Positions 1 through 10,560 of a stretch of DNA of 64,000 bases are shown one piece after another (positions within the stretch are counted from its first letter, which is position 1; the number at the start of each line of letters is the position of its first letter). Location: contig JAJNNQ010000005.1 of assembly GCA_027886175.1 (NCBI GenBank), forward strand, positions 3,894,501-3,958,500, written 5' to 3'. The notes under the pieces were generated by a model. It had not been told where the DNA came from. It saw only the letters and a program-made list of their open reading frames with translations, and did not search any database. The DNA is from Phylloscopus collybita. Its lineage: Eukaryota; Chordata; Aves; Passeriformes; Phylloscopidae. The translations under genes were made by a program, and so were the position numbers.

Positions 1-1460
1 CTCTGTGTTAAAGGAGGTGACCTTTCTTTGCTGTGAAGGGTTTAGGGCTGCTGGGTTGATCCATACACAAAATCAATGTCCTCTCTGTGCAAAGGGGTTG
101 ATTCCTGCTTGAAACAAAAATTAAATAAATTTCTGTATCAGATGATAGACCTCAGGATACACTTGTAGGTTCAGGGACCTCTTTATTCTTCCAGCCATGT
201 AGGGAAGGCATGGTGTGCTCTTCAGAAACATCTGAAGGCATAACAACAAAAGCACCACGTGGAGCTGGATTAGAGAACCAGTTGGAGTGAAGTGATGGCC
301 ATCTCTGCCAAAAGTAGAGACAAACTCATGGCACTGAGGGCTGGGGGCAGCAACAGAGTGGGAGGACTTGGATGAAGTGAGACAAAAGCCCTGAGCTCTG
401 CTGTGCCAAAGTCAGGAGAGAATGTTCTTCTGTGCATGCTAATATGTCTTAATAACCTCATTAGGTGTAGAGGAACTCCATGGACAAAGCTCCTCCTTCG
501 TTCTTTAAGAGAATTTCAAGATTTGAGGATAAATCAAGGATTAGCAGGCCTTTCAAAGGCTTAGGAAGAGTTTTGTATGGCTGGAATTAAGTTACATTTT
601 TATCAGGCTGTAGAAATGGGCTCTGCTTCTGCCTCCCAGCGTGTGACTGGTGGGGCTGGTGTGGGGCTGTGTCCCACTGGCAGCATCAGTCCAACACTGA
701 GCTCAGGAGATCCTGCCCCAGTGCTGCTTGGGGATGGGCCAGAGAAACCCTCTGGAGCTGGGGAAGAGAGCATTTAACCATCTTCTGCCTCTAGCCCAGC
801 CCAAACACAGCCTTTAGCTGCTGCATCCTGCACACGGGGCAGTGCCTGCTCTGGGGGTTGTCCAAAACCAAGGACTTTTGCACCAAAGAGCTCCCAAAAC
901 TCAGGAAACACCTGTGTCTTTGCACTCTGGCAAATCCTTAGGACTCTCCTAAAGAAAAGACCGTTGGTCTGTGCCAGATAATTAATTATAAGGAGTCTGC
1001 AACCCTGCTAACCCTGTTTTATTTCCTCTGACATTGCTTTGCTGAATTTGGCAGAGGATGTCCCATTTGTTTTGGTGAGAGCAGTAAAGAGAGACTGGAT
1101 CACTCTAGGAACATCTCTTAGGAGAATTTAATCACTCTAAAAAGCAAAGGCCAGTACAGTGCCTGCAGAGGAGCTGGTCACAGAGCTGTCCTGATGGGAC
1201 AACTCTATAATATCAGTAATAACAACACCAGAAGCCAGTTCATCTCCCTTGGCTATGGATGAAATCCCCTGTCTGTGGACATGGCATAACTGTAATCATG
1301 CCAATTGCTTTCTTTATTTTAAGTTGCATGGTTTAAATCTGTCTTTGTAATTGAGCTTTGACACAATAAAAACAGGTTAGAGGTGCACCTGGGGATTGGG
1401 TGGTAAATCTGTGCCTGCCTTGAGGGAGGGGGAGAGATGAGCTGACCTAACAGTGTCCAT

Positions 1461-1484
1461 GTGCATGTGTGTGTGTGTATATAC
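1461..1484. repeat. GT/TA dinucleotide microsatellite
   Basis: A short run of alternating GT steps passes into TATATA. It is a simple sequence repeat with no coding potential. Confidence 0.7.
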
Positions 1485-2436
1485 ATTTATTTATACACAC
1501 AAATATTCGAAGAAGAAGGTTCTGGCCACTTTCCATGCCCTTTGACCAAGTGCTGTGCTATTTCAAGCAAATTGGAGCACGAGACCAACAGAACAAACTG
1601 CGATTTGCTTTAGCAAACATTTGCAGAGGCAGAAGGCTCAGCTTCTTGGTGGGACAGAATACGACCCCAGATACCGAGGAGAGGGGAAGGAGAAGGAACC
1701 TTACAGCCGGGCTCTGTGGGCTTTGCAGTGATACAAAAGCCCATTGTTTTGAAAAGTCACAGCTCGTTCACCTCGGGGCTTTGGGCAGGTGTTAAAATCC
1801 TTAGCACAGTGCACCTTGTGCACCCGTGCAGCCAGCCTGGGTTGGCCTGCACGGACCACCTGCCTCTTCAGGTCCAACTTTATCCTTTGCTTACGTTTCC
1901 CTAAACGCCTTGGGCAAACAAATGTAGTTCTCCTAATGAAAAATGCATATGCTTTGGTTAAATGGATCTTGCTGTCACTGCGTGGCTGCCTTCCCCTCAG
2001 TCAGGGCTTGCTAACAGGCTGGGCTCCACACATGTGCTGAATCTATCATCTGTCACCAGCGTGCACCCAGGCATGGAAGGACCCAGCACTAACTCTATTT
2101 CCTAGCAACCAGAGGAAACCATCACACACACACCCCACTATTTTTCCTCTGTCAGCAGGATGGCTCCAATTTATGTAGCCTACAAAATGTGTGTTATCAC
2201 CACAATAAACCATATATCCCCAGGTGTTATTTACAGCCAGATAATCACAGCCCTGCAGGCCTGGTGCCTGATATGTCCTCACTTGGGACCTCAGTTCTTT
2301 GGAAAGCCCATAGAAATGTCATCCTGGGCTTCTTTGACAATGGCACTAACCACTTCATTATTGAGGAGGATATCAAACGGTGTGTGGCATGCTGGAGTAT
2401 GAAAAAACTGCTGGAACCGAGTGATGCTGGAGGGCC

Positions 2437-2459
2437 CTCCTTTGTAGGCTACAAAGGAG
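2437..2459. repeat. Perfect 23-bp palindrome
   Basis: CTCCTTTGTAG is followed by a single G and then by its exact reverse complement CTACAAAGGAG. The 11-bp arms have a one-base centre. It could be a dimeric protein-binding site (each half contains CTTTGT, the SOX/TCF-type core) or a chance palindrome. Nothing nearby looks like a transposon end. Confidence 0.8.
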
Positions 2460-4148
2460 TAGCTGTAACTGTGAATAACCAAGTGGGATGTGTCCAAAGG
2501 GGCTGCTGGTGAGGCTTAGCTCTCAAAAATGAGAAAGATGGAAGTATGGAGGGGCAAATTCATTGTAGGGAATGTCTAGAAACGAGGTTTGTTGGTGATC
2601 AGCCCCGCTGCTGCTGCACTCTTGTGTTGTGATGAGGCTGAAGGGACTCGGCATCACTCCAGGGCAGGAGCGCCTCAGCACGGGCTGCTCTGCAAAAAAA
2701 AAAAAAAGGGGTGTTTAATTCTTGCAGAGGATGGTGTCTTGGGAAATTTGTCCCTTGTGGTGTCCTCATTCCCAGCGACCCATCCTGCTGGGTGGCCTCT
2801 CTGCCGTGGCGGAGTCAGTGGAAGCCTGGGTAGGAGTGGGTGCCACCTGCCAGCGAGGGATGCTGATCCAATTAACTTTTCTGGAAGAAAAAGGGCTTCT
2901 GGCTCTTTGGCGCATTTGCAAATCACAAGAAGCAAATGATTCAATCAACAGATGAATATCAAGCAACCTTAGTGAGCGGCTTCTGCATCATGAGCCTGTT
3001 TAACAGCAGATTGAGCTGCAGATTAGTGAGACATTAGAGCACAGTGTGATGCATCACGGCGTAAATGGGAAGGCTGAAATCAGCACGAGTTTCCTGGAGA
3101 GCTGCTTTATTTTCCTGTAATGCCAAGCCCATTATAGCCCAAAGGTTCTTAAATAACTCTTCCTGCAATAGATAATAATACAGACTATGGGAGAAAATTA
3201 GGGAATAGAAAAGGAGTTAGAGCTGTGGTGAAGGAAACACCACTTGCAGAGGTTTCAATAGAGTGGGGAAGATGTGCAGCAGGAGGGGGCTTGGAAATTC
3301 ACAGGGGCTCATTAGGTGAGACTTACCATGGTCTAACCCAGAGCCAGGGTGTCCCATGGGACACCTCCTTGGATCAAACACCCTCCCAACGCCCTACATC
3401 TCCTTCCCAGTGTGAGGAGACACACTCAGCACAGCTGAACCCACATCAAGCCTCCACAGCAACAGCTATAATGATGATGTAGGGGGAGTATCACATCAGT
3501 TCTAGGTCTGAGGCTCACAGAGGAGCTGGCAGTGCCAGCCTGACCCTCCAGAACACCTGTGCTGGCTGCAGCCAGCCCTGGGGTATTTGGATTGTGACAG
3601 TGATGCAGAAGCCTCTCGGGCTGTGAGTGTGATGGATGCCTCACCTTCGGGATGCACAAAAGCACCCTTTGCATCAGTTAAGCGGGAGCGTGGCGGGCTG
3701 GGGAGTTTTTGTTTGCTCATTTGTTAGCTATTCAACTCCAAATAGCAGAGCCTATTTACACATGTAGCTTATTATTGGGAGGTAGGCAGCGTGATGCATA
3801 ATGCGGCCTCCCAGTCAGAGCAGAGCATCACGATAATGACAAACAAGCCCGGGAACGTAAGGTAATGCTTGTTTTCCTTGGCTGAAGCTGCTCCCTATCG
3901 AGGTAGCAGCTTTGCCAGCTGAAAGAGAAGCAAAGTGCAGAATAGGTGTTGACACACATGCCTGGCACGCTGCTGGGCTTTGAGGGGACTGGTTGCCTGG
4001 CTGGCTCTGGTGCTGCTGGTTGATACCGTGCTGGCTGTGACCACCCTGTAAGCGAGGTGTGCACACAGCCTGCTCCAAACCCCAACAGCCAGTGCTGTGA
4101 GGGGAAGCTCTGGCAGCTCTCTGAAGTCTGCAGGGTGGTGATGGGCGA

Positions 4149-4490
4149 TGTTGTATTCCTCTGGGGAAATGGTTTTTCCCCAGAAACGCCCCCAAAGACT
4201 GTAACCTTTAGTTTAACCTACCTTCCCCTTATCTCTGACCTATGGCTCTGTGCCAGCTATCTGTCCTGGGACAGAGACTGGATAAAAACCCCTGCTCCTC
4301 CTTGTTCGCCCTCTTTTGCCCCTGGGATTCCCTTCAAGAATAAAGTCTTGGAACATTCCCTTGAGGTAAAGGCCTCTTTTGAATCTTTTACCCTATCCCC
4401 AAAGCAAATCCCCCCAAAGCAAATCCCCCCAAAGCTCCCCAGAAACTGAGCTAGCCCAGCAGCCAGGGGGGCAGGCAGAGGGATGCTTCA
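4149..4490 (+). mobile_element. Solo LTR of an endogenous retrovirus, family 1, copy 1
   Basis: This 342-bp block is closely matched by 29268-29596, at roughly nine identical bases in ten by eye. It has LTR structure. It starts with TG (TGTTGTATTCC) and ends with CA (GCTTCA). It carries a TATA-like ATAAAA at 4282-4287 and an AATAAA poly(A) signal at 4339-4344, about 55 bases downstream, in the spacing expected of U3-R. A 9-bp-arm hairpin lies at 4161-4183 near the 5' end. No gag, pol or env remains lie on either side, so it is a solo LTR left by recombination. A target-site duplication is not clear (GGGCGA before, GGGCAG after). Compared with the other copy it has one extra 15-bp unit at 4401-4430. 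Confidence 0.85.
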
Positions 4491-5340
4491 GGGCAGCACT
4501 CACCTTCCCCTCACAGACCCTTTCCCCAGTGCTGGGGGATGTGTGTGCAAGGAGCTTTGTGGTGACCTGGGAAGGGGAAGCGAGCAGTTTCAGAGTAACA
4601 ACCTGAGAACCAAAAAAAGTCCCCACGGGGTTATTTTTAGCTCCCAGCAGCTCCTGCTGTGAGTCAGCATGTGGCCTGTGCAGGGCTGACTCAGCCTGGC
4701 TGAGGATGTCACGCAGGGAGAGGGATGGATGGTGGGGATGGTGCAGAGTTACTGGAGCTCCCCTGGCCCCTTCAAGAAGTCCTGGTCCAATGAACTCTTT
4801 TAGCTGGAGCTGCCTTACACTGGGATTTTGGCAGCAAGGCTGATATAAGAAATTCCACTGGTTGGAATAAGGCAGGAAGTGTGATTTAAACTGGTTCAGA
4901 TAACTGTATCTGTGTCCAGAGAATGCAGCAGAGCAACCTGGTGAGAATTAACTCTGTGTCCAGGCAATGTCTGGCACTGGAGGGTGGAGAGCCATCATCT
5001 GAGCAGATACAAATTGGGCACCTTTGTGGGTCAGGCAGGAACCAGATGGGAAGCATCAGCAGGATGGGGTGGTTTGGCTGAGTAGAATGGCCAGAGCTGG
5101 AGGAGAAGGGAAGAGAGCAGCTCTCAATATCCTGCCAGCCCAACCAAACCTGTCTCCCTGTGGATGTGTGGATGCTTGTAGCCTAAGTGAGAGGGATGAG
5201 GAGTGGGTGTAAAGGAACTGCAGGCAGGGTGCTCAGACCCTGGTGCCAGAGGATGTGACTGTGACAAAAAGTACCTCTTTGTCCTCACACAAACCTCATT
5301 CTTTGGCCAAAAAATACACTCAGCATCAGCTCTTTGCTCT
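4491..5340. other. Unique sequence between an LTR and a CR1
   Basis: No gene is seen. The only distinct signal is the pair of AP-1/MARE-like sites at 4660-4695, listed separately. Confidence 0.5.
4660..4695. promoter_or_regulatory. Two AP-1/MARE-like sites
   Basis: TGAGTCAGCA at 4660-4669 and the palindromic GCTGACTCAGC at 4685-4695 both contain the TGA(G/C)TCA core with the GC extension. That extended form is bound by MAF/NRF2/NF-E2-type bZIP dimers. Two such sites 25 bases apart suggest an enhancer element. Binding is inferred from the motif only. Confidence 0.4.
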
Positions 5341-5568
5341 GTTGGAGGGAGGCAGTGTTAGGCTGGATATTAGGAAAAGGATGGTGGGGCACTGAACAGG
5401 CTCCCCAGGGTAGTGGTCACAGTCTCAAAGCTGCCAGAGCTCCAGGAGCATTTGGACAACACTCTCAGGGGTCATGGTGTGATTCATGGGGGTGGTCAGT
5501 GCAGGGCCAGGAGTTGGATTTGATGATCCTCATGGATCTCTTCCAACTCAAGATATTCTATGATTCTA
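5341..5568 (+). mobile_element. CR1 LINE fragment, 3' end
   Basis: The block runs from the GTTAGGCTGGATATTAGGAAAAGG region, through GGGGCACTGAACAGGCTCCCCAGGG and CAGGGCCAGGAGTTGGATT, to the terminal TTCCAACTCAAGATATTCTATGATTCT motif. This is the usual order of the CR1 3' untranslated region, so the element is on the + strand. It is 5'-truncated, as most CR1 copies are, and contains no reverse-transcriptase coding sequence. Confidence 0.93.
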
Positions 5569-5821
5569 ACCTCTTGTCTTTAAACACTCTCCAGGACTTT
5601 ATGTGGCATTTCTCCATATTTTCTTACCCCTTCAGCCCCCCCGTACTAAATTAACAGACTGTTTTGGCACACCATATATTTTAAGTGCTCTGGGGTGGTT
5701 CAGGGCTTCTTGGAGGCTTTCCTTGCTTCTCCCTTACAAAGTCCAGGTGCCAAGGCTGGTCTGTGTGCCTGCTGAAAGCCAAGAGTCTCCTCTGTGCCCA
5801 CAGCATTTTCTGCTGCCTGCT

Positions 5822-6200
5822 CTTTCCCACCGAGTGATTTCGGAGTGTAACAGCATTACCGGGGCTTTGGCTTTGTAGAAACAGTTGCGGGAAATTAAAC
5901 TTTCTGCGGGGCTGTGGGAGCATGTGTGCGCCTGGAGCGGGCGCGGCATCCCGGGCTGCTCTCCAGCCCCTCGGAGCTCGCTGGACCAATTCCCCGAAGG
6001 ATTCATTCACCTCTGTTTACAGCTCAGCCGCTCATTTCCCTCAGGCTTTGGTGGATGAAACGGGGCTGCTTTTAGTGCAGAGGCTGCCGAGGGCAGGGGA
6101 GAGCAGAGGGATTTCCTCTCCTATCTCTTCTTGCTTGCACCTCTCCTTTCGGGGGGATGTCCCTTTCTGCTGGCTGCTGCACCAGTGGGGCGGGCTCAGC
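5822..6200. promoter_or_regulatory. CpG-rich patch
   Basis: By hand count there are about 19 CpG dinucleotides in this stretch, densest at 5910-5995, against very few in the flanks. It could be a CpG-island remnant or an unmethylated regulatory element. I see no TATA box, no conserved open frame and no clear splice donor. It is weaker than the patch at 46841-47310. Confidence 0.4.
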
Positions 6201-6481
6201 CCTCCGTGAGTGATTTACACCCAATGATTCTGGGATTTAAAACCCAGTTTTAAATGCAGCTGAGCAGGCTGGCTTTGCAGAGAGCCCAGAAATACACAGA
6301 GCAGCTCTGGAACGTGCTGCAGCCCCACCTGTGCTGCACCCTGCTTTGGGACGGGGCTTTGCAAAAAAACCAACAGCCTGCTCCTTACAGAAGATAGGAC
6401 TTTGTGCTTTAATTGCATCTCCTTTCCCTCCCACAAATACAGCACAATCCAGATTCCCCCAAGGACTTTCACAAGTGTCGC

Positions 6482-6752
6482 TGTTGGACACGAAAGAAAG
6501 ACATGGATCGTGATTTCAGAAGGCTGATGCTCTGAAGAAGGGGCTGGTTTATTCTCAGAACCTATTTTTATACCTTTTTACAATGTGCCCACCTAAGAGG
6601 CGGGATCTTTTGAACCACTGGTCATACCAAGGGTCAACAAGCAAAGTCCCTCCTTAGGAGAGAAATGTGAAAAACAAGAGAGTTTACAGAGTGTGACCTT
6701 GTTTCCCAGTTTAGGTCCCTGGGAAAGAACTTCAGAAAACCCAAACATGACA
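6482..6752 (-). mobile_element. Solo LTR of an endogenous retrovirus, family 2, copy 1 (minus strand)
   Basis: The block aligns along its length with 60805-61094 in the same orientation. Shared blocks include TCAGAAGGCTGA, TTTATAC..TTTTACAA..CCCACC and CCTGGGAAAGA. Read on the minus strand it begins TGTCATGTTTGG and ends TGTCCAACA. It has a TATA box (TATAAAAA, reverse of 6565-6572) and an AATAAA signal (reverse of 6548-6553) only about a dozen bases further on. That gives a short LTR of 271 bp. No retroviral genes flank it. No convincing target-site duplication is seen, so the exact ends could be off by a few bases. Confidence 0.75.
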
Positions 6753-8580
6753 GGCAGTGACTACACACAAGCCCTTCCAAGGAGGGAAGGATCAGCAAGG
6801 CAAAGTTTGCTGTGAGCTCCACACGTATTTTGAATACATCTGTGTATTTCTGTGTAAGCATCTCCACATCGAAGCCCTGATGTGCTGAAATATGGCCTAG
6901 GCAGTTTTGATGAGACACGACACTCCCAGATATGCATGTTAGTGATAGGCTGACTCCCAATTTCCTTTCAGTATGGGTAACCTGGGTGTAGGAAAGTGTC
7001 ATCCCCAGGTACTTTTGGTACAGGGCACAAAGCTTCTCTTCCCATCTGGACAGGACTCACTGAGGCAAAAAAAAACCACTCTCCTGATTACATTTTTTTT
7101 TTCTCCAATATGGTATTTTCAAAGAAAGGCTGCATTTGTTATCTTCTATTCAGGATTCCATGTAAAATGGAACTCCAGGTGACCAATCTACACGAGATGG
7201 GTTCCATTAAAGTTCCCTGAAGTTCCTGAGGTGTCAGCTGTAGGTGGCTGGGATTTGGTCATCCCCACTGCCCAGGCTGCCCCATGCTGCTGCCCCTCCC
7301 AGCCTTCCATGAGAGCAGCAGGCAGGGGGTAGGAAGTAAGGACCAGATCATTACCTTCAGTATTTACTTCCTCAGGGAAGGCTTTGTCCAATATACAAAA
7401 CGATCCAGCAATATGAGTGAAAGTGTTCAGGTTCAATCCACTTCCAGCTGGGTGTCATGGACCAGGTCTCTGAGGGTATTTAGGGGTCTGAGTGACCTGG
7501 ATTTGATTTGGGTCCATGTTTCTGACCAAAATCACTTCCATTAGGAAAAAAAAACAGACTGCAGTAGTAACAAGTTTTAAAAGTGAAATTAATTTTTGTG
7601 CAACACGTGGCCTTGGCAATACCTGCATCCCTTGCACTGCTCCTGTGTGGATTACCAATGCTGCACAGGTACCACAAAGGTTCTCTGCATCTGAGCATCT
7701 GTCAGAAGCTGTTTGCCACTGGTTTTGTGTTACTGGTGCTGTCTGTGCCCTGCTGAGGCTGAGGTTTTTCAGTGGTGATTTGCCATGCCCGTTGTTCTGG
7801 GCTGTGCCAGGAGCATGTGGAGCACAGTGCAGGACAGGGTGGGGTGCTCAGTTTGGGAAGGGCTGGAGCTGATGCTGAGCTCAGAGCTTGGGGCAGCTTC
7901 AGTGCATCCAGGATGCTCTTACAGGTGCCTCTCTCACACAACCAACCTCCATCCTTTTCCTAGTTATGGGCGTTTTCCTTTGTTTTGCCTGCTCCCTGCC
8001 TATTTCAGAAACGGGTTGTTTATAAACAACAGCTTTTGTATCCCTGCTTAGCTCAGGAGGTGCAGTTTGAGCTGCTGGTATGGCCCTTGCTGGGCTCCAG
8101 GCTGGCCAGGATCAGCTGTGAGCATTCCTTCTCCAGACAGGAGGGGACTGGTGGCTGGCAGCTGGGGCAGAGCTGAGGGTGTATTTAGGATCACAGGCAG
8201 AGCTCTGCCCCAGGCAGCAGCACTCGGCAGCAATTTATTTTACCTCGATGAGCACGGGACACTCGAGAACCGGGGTAAACTGCAGCTGGCTCCGGGTGTA
8301 ACCTGGGATTTCTGCGAGCAGATCTGCTCAAGCCTTTGAACAGCAAAGCACATCTTTTTACCTGCATGTTTGTGTGCAAGACAGAAGCTGGAATCCTTGA
8401 GCGATTCACGGCTCATCCTGTGCATCAGTGATTCCTCCGGCAGACTCACAACGATTCCTGGAGGTCCCTCCCAAACCCGACTCGTTAGTCCTGCCCCAGC
8501 GTCTCTCCGGTTTTCTTGCTGCTGCTGTTGTTGTTGTTAATAAGTAGCCTGTGAAACCCTGGGAGGCAAATAAATATTTT
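6753..8580. other. Unique sequence, no gene seen
   Basis: It holds a 10-T run at 7093-7102 and otherwise no recognised repeat, RNA gene or exon. Around 8420-8580 the CpG content starts to rise toward the next patch. Confidence 0.5.
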
Positions 8581-9185
8581 GGCGGAGTTGGGCCGAGGAA
8601 CCTTTCTTTATTTCCATGGTAACTGCTTCCACTGTTTTGGGAAAGCACATTTTCCAGGCAGCGGATTTGTCGACCTCTCTGTGCCAGGGGGGATGGCAGG
8701 GCAGGTGCAGATAACGCCTGGACAGGGATGCTGTCGCTGCCCTGCCGTGTCCTCGGGCTGTTCGGAGCTCACATCCCCGCCTGTCCCTGCCGGGGTCCCG
8801 CGGTGCAGAGGGACGGAGCCGCTCTGGGCTGGCACCGCTGCCCTCCCTGCCATCACCCCCGGCTGCTCTGCCCCTGGGGTTTCTCTGGGGATTCTCTGCC
8901 GCCAAGGCTTTTGCTCACAGTTGAAGCAGCAATGCCGCTTCCAGCCCCTTCCCCCGGCTCCTCCTGCGGGATGGGGCACAGCCTGTGCCCGCTGGCTCCT
9001 GCCCTCTCCTGCCGACACCTCCGAGCTGGGGGCTCCGGCCGCTGCTGGATATTCGTCATCGTGCGCTGTGCCCTTTGCTGGAGGCTCACCAGGGTGGATT
9101 CGTTTACACGAGCTTCATAGGCAATTTGCTGGCAAATGAGGTGCAGCCACCTCTTGTGCGGACCTGAAAGCCTCCGAGCTGCGAG
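8581..9185. promoter_or_regulatory. CpG-rich patch, possible CpG island
   Basis: By hand count about 26 CpGs fall in the roughly 420 bases from 8680 to 9100, with the densest part at 8750-8830 and 9010-9065. The local GC content is clearly higher than in the flanks. Open frames of 130-186 codons occur here on several frames and both strands at once, which is what stop-poor GC-rich DNA gives by chance. None resembles a known protein. It may be a promoter or exon of an unrecognised transcript, or just GC-rich intergenic DNA. Confidence 0.4.
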
Positions 9186-10448
9186 TGAGAAATAATAAAG
9201 CTGGTGGGTGAGAGTGCAAGGGAAGCTGGATGTGGGAGGGAATGGAGAGGCAGAGCAGGAGCATCCTTCTGCCAGGAGCAGCACTGCTGGGCCACTGTCA
9301 AATCTGAGGGGAGAAAAGGCAGTTTGCTTTTTCAGCCGCTGTGCTTTTCCTTGGTTGCTCATCCATTTCATTCCCCTCCCTACCTCCAGGGTGACTGCCT
9401 CACCGCTGGGAGGACCTCAGCCCCATCCAGACCTTCTCCCACCCAAGGGACCCCACCAAGCTCAGTGCAGTGGGTTTTTGGAGAGGAACTGCAGCCCTGC
9501 AGTGCAGCCTGACCTTTCCCAGGCACAGCTGGCTCCACGCTGAGTTACCAAGCAAATTTAGAATGGAAAGGCTCAGGTTCAGAGGCTTGAAAGGATATTG
9601 GTGCAGTGTCTGGGTTGTAATTAGGCAGAATGCTGCCTTTCCTCTGCCCTGTGGGAGCTGGGCACACAGGGAGGGTATGGACACTCATCCTCCTGGGTCC
9701 CTGATGTTTCTGACCTCTACAAGGCAAAGCTGAGCAAATATGGGATCCTTAAGTTTGGCTAGCATTAATAAATGTAGGGGGAAAGAGGATTAGCTAGATA
9801 AAATCAAAACAGAAATTTCTTCAGCTAAAATGGGAACAAAAAAAAAAAAAATTGGTCTTGTATCAAATCAAAGATTTCATTTGACCTGGAGCAAGGTTGT
9901 TCCTTCCTTTAAATCCTAATTTACCTTTCCATTAAAGGCTTTTAAAATTCAGCTTCATCATAAATCACAATTTAATTTAGAAATAAGCAATTTAATTTTT
10001 AAAGAGGCTCTCAGAAATTTCAGATCTGGTTGTCAGAAACTTGGTTGCAAAGGAGGGATTTCATTCTCAAGTGGGCAGCCCTTTGTGCTCATCCATTAAC
10101 TGCCTCTGTAACAGAGCCCGTGGGGTTTTCACTTCTTGCTATGCTCGTGGCTCTGCCAAAAATAACAATGCTCATAGCAAAAAGGTTCGGTGCTGGATCT
10201 GAGCATGGTCCCACAAACAGGGAGTGTGCAAGTTCAAGGCTCTCATCCCTGCTTTTTAGGGACCATTGGGGACCTACAACAGACCTGAGCCCAGGTGTAG
10301 TGCAGATGATGCCTTTAATGATGAGCAGATGAAAATTTCCTGATTTAATAACGAGGAAGGTGGGGGTCACAAGGCTGTGGGACAGGCTGGTGATTTGCAA
10401 AATTGCACAAAATCTTCTGAAACAAATGGCCACATAAAAGTACCCCAG
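9186..10448. other. Unique sequence, no gene seen
   Basis: No exon or RNA gene is visible. It holds a 14-A run at about 9838-9851, followed by AT-rich DNA (9890-10020) with several TTTAAA/AATTTA motifs. Confidence 0.5.
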
Positions 10449-10560
10449 GCCAAAGTCATCAAGGCCAGGTTGGATGGGGCTTTGAACCTGTCTGGTGGGT
10501 GGTCTTGATCTTTAAGGTCCCTTCCAACTCAAACCAGTCTACAATTCTCTGATTCTATAA
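10449..10560 (+). mobile_element. CR1 LINE fragment, 3' tail with internal deletion
   Basis: CAAGGCCAGGTTGGATGGGGC is followed by GATCTTTAAGGTCCCTTCCAA and an ATTCTCTGATTCTATAA end, the CR1 3' terminus. The middle part that normally reads TGTCCCTGCCCATGGCAGGG is missing, so this copy carries an internal deletion of about 20-40 bases. There is no coding sequence. Confidence 0.9.

Larger units (their letters stand above)
1..4148. other. Unique intergenic sequence, no gene seen
   Basis: No recognisable exon, RNA gene or transposon is visible. The open frames are all below about 125 codons and match nothing known. The stretch holds a short GT/AT microsatellite, a perfect 23-bp palindrome and a 14-A run at 2694-2707, listed or noted separately. 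The part around 2960-3140 is low in repeats and carries several ATTAG/ATTAA cores and a TGATGCATCA motif, so it could be a conserved non-coding element, but that is a guess from composition only. Confidence 0.5.

Noticed and set aside
7430..7440. tRNA B-box-like GGTTCAATCCA
   Set aside because: The last position mismatches and there is no A box upstream.
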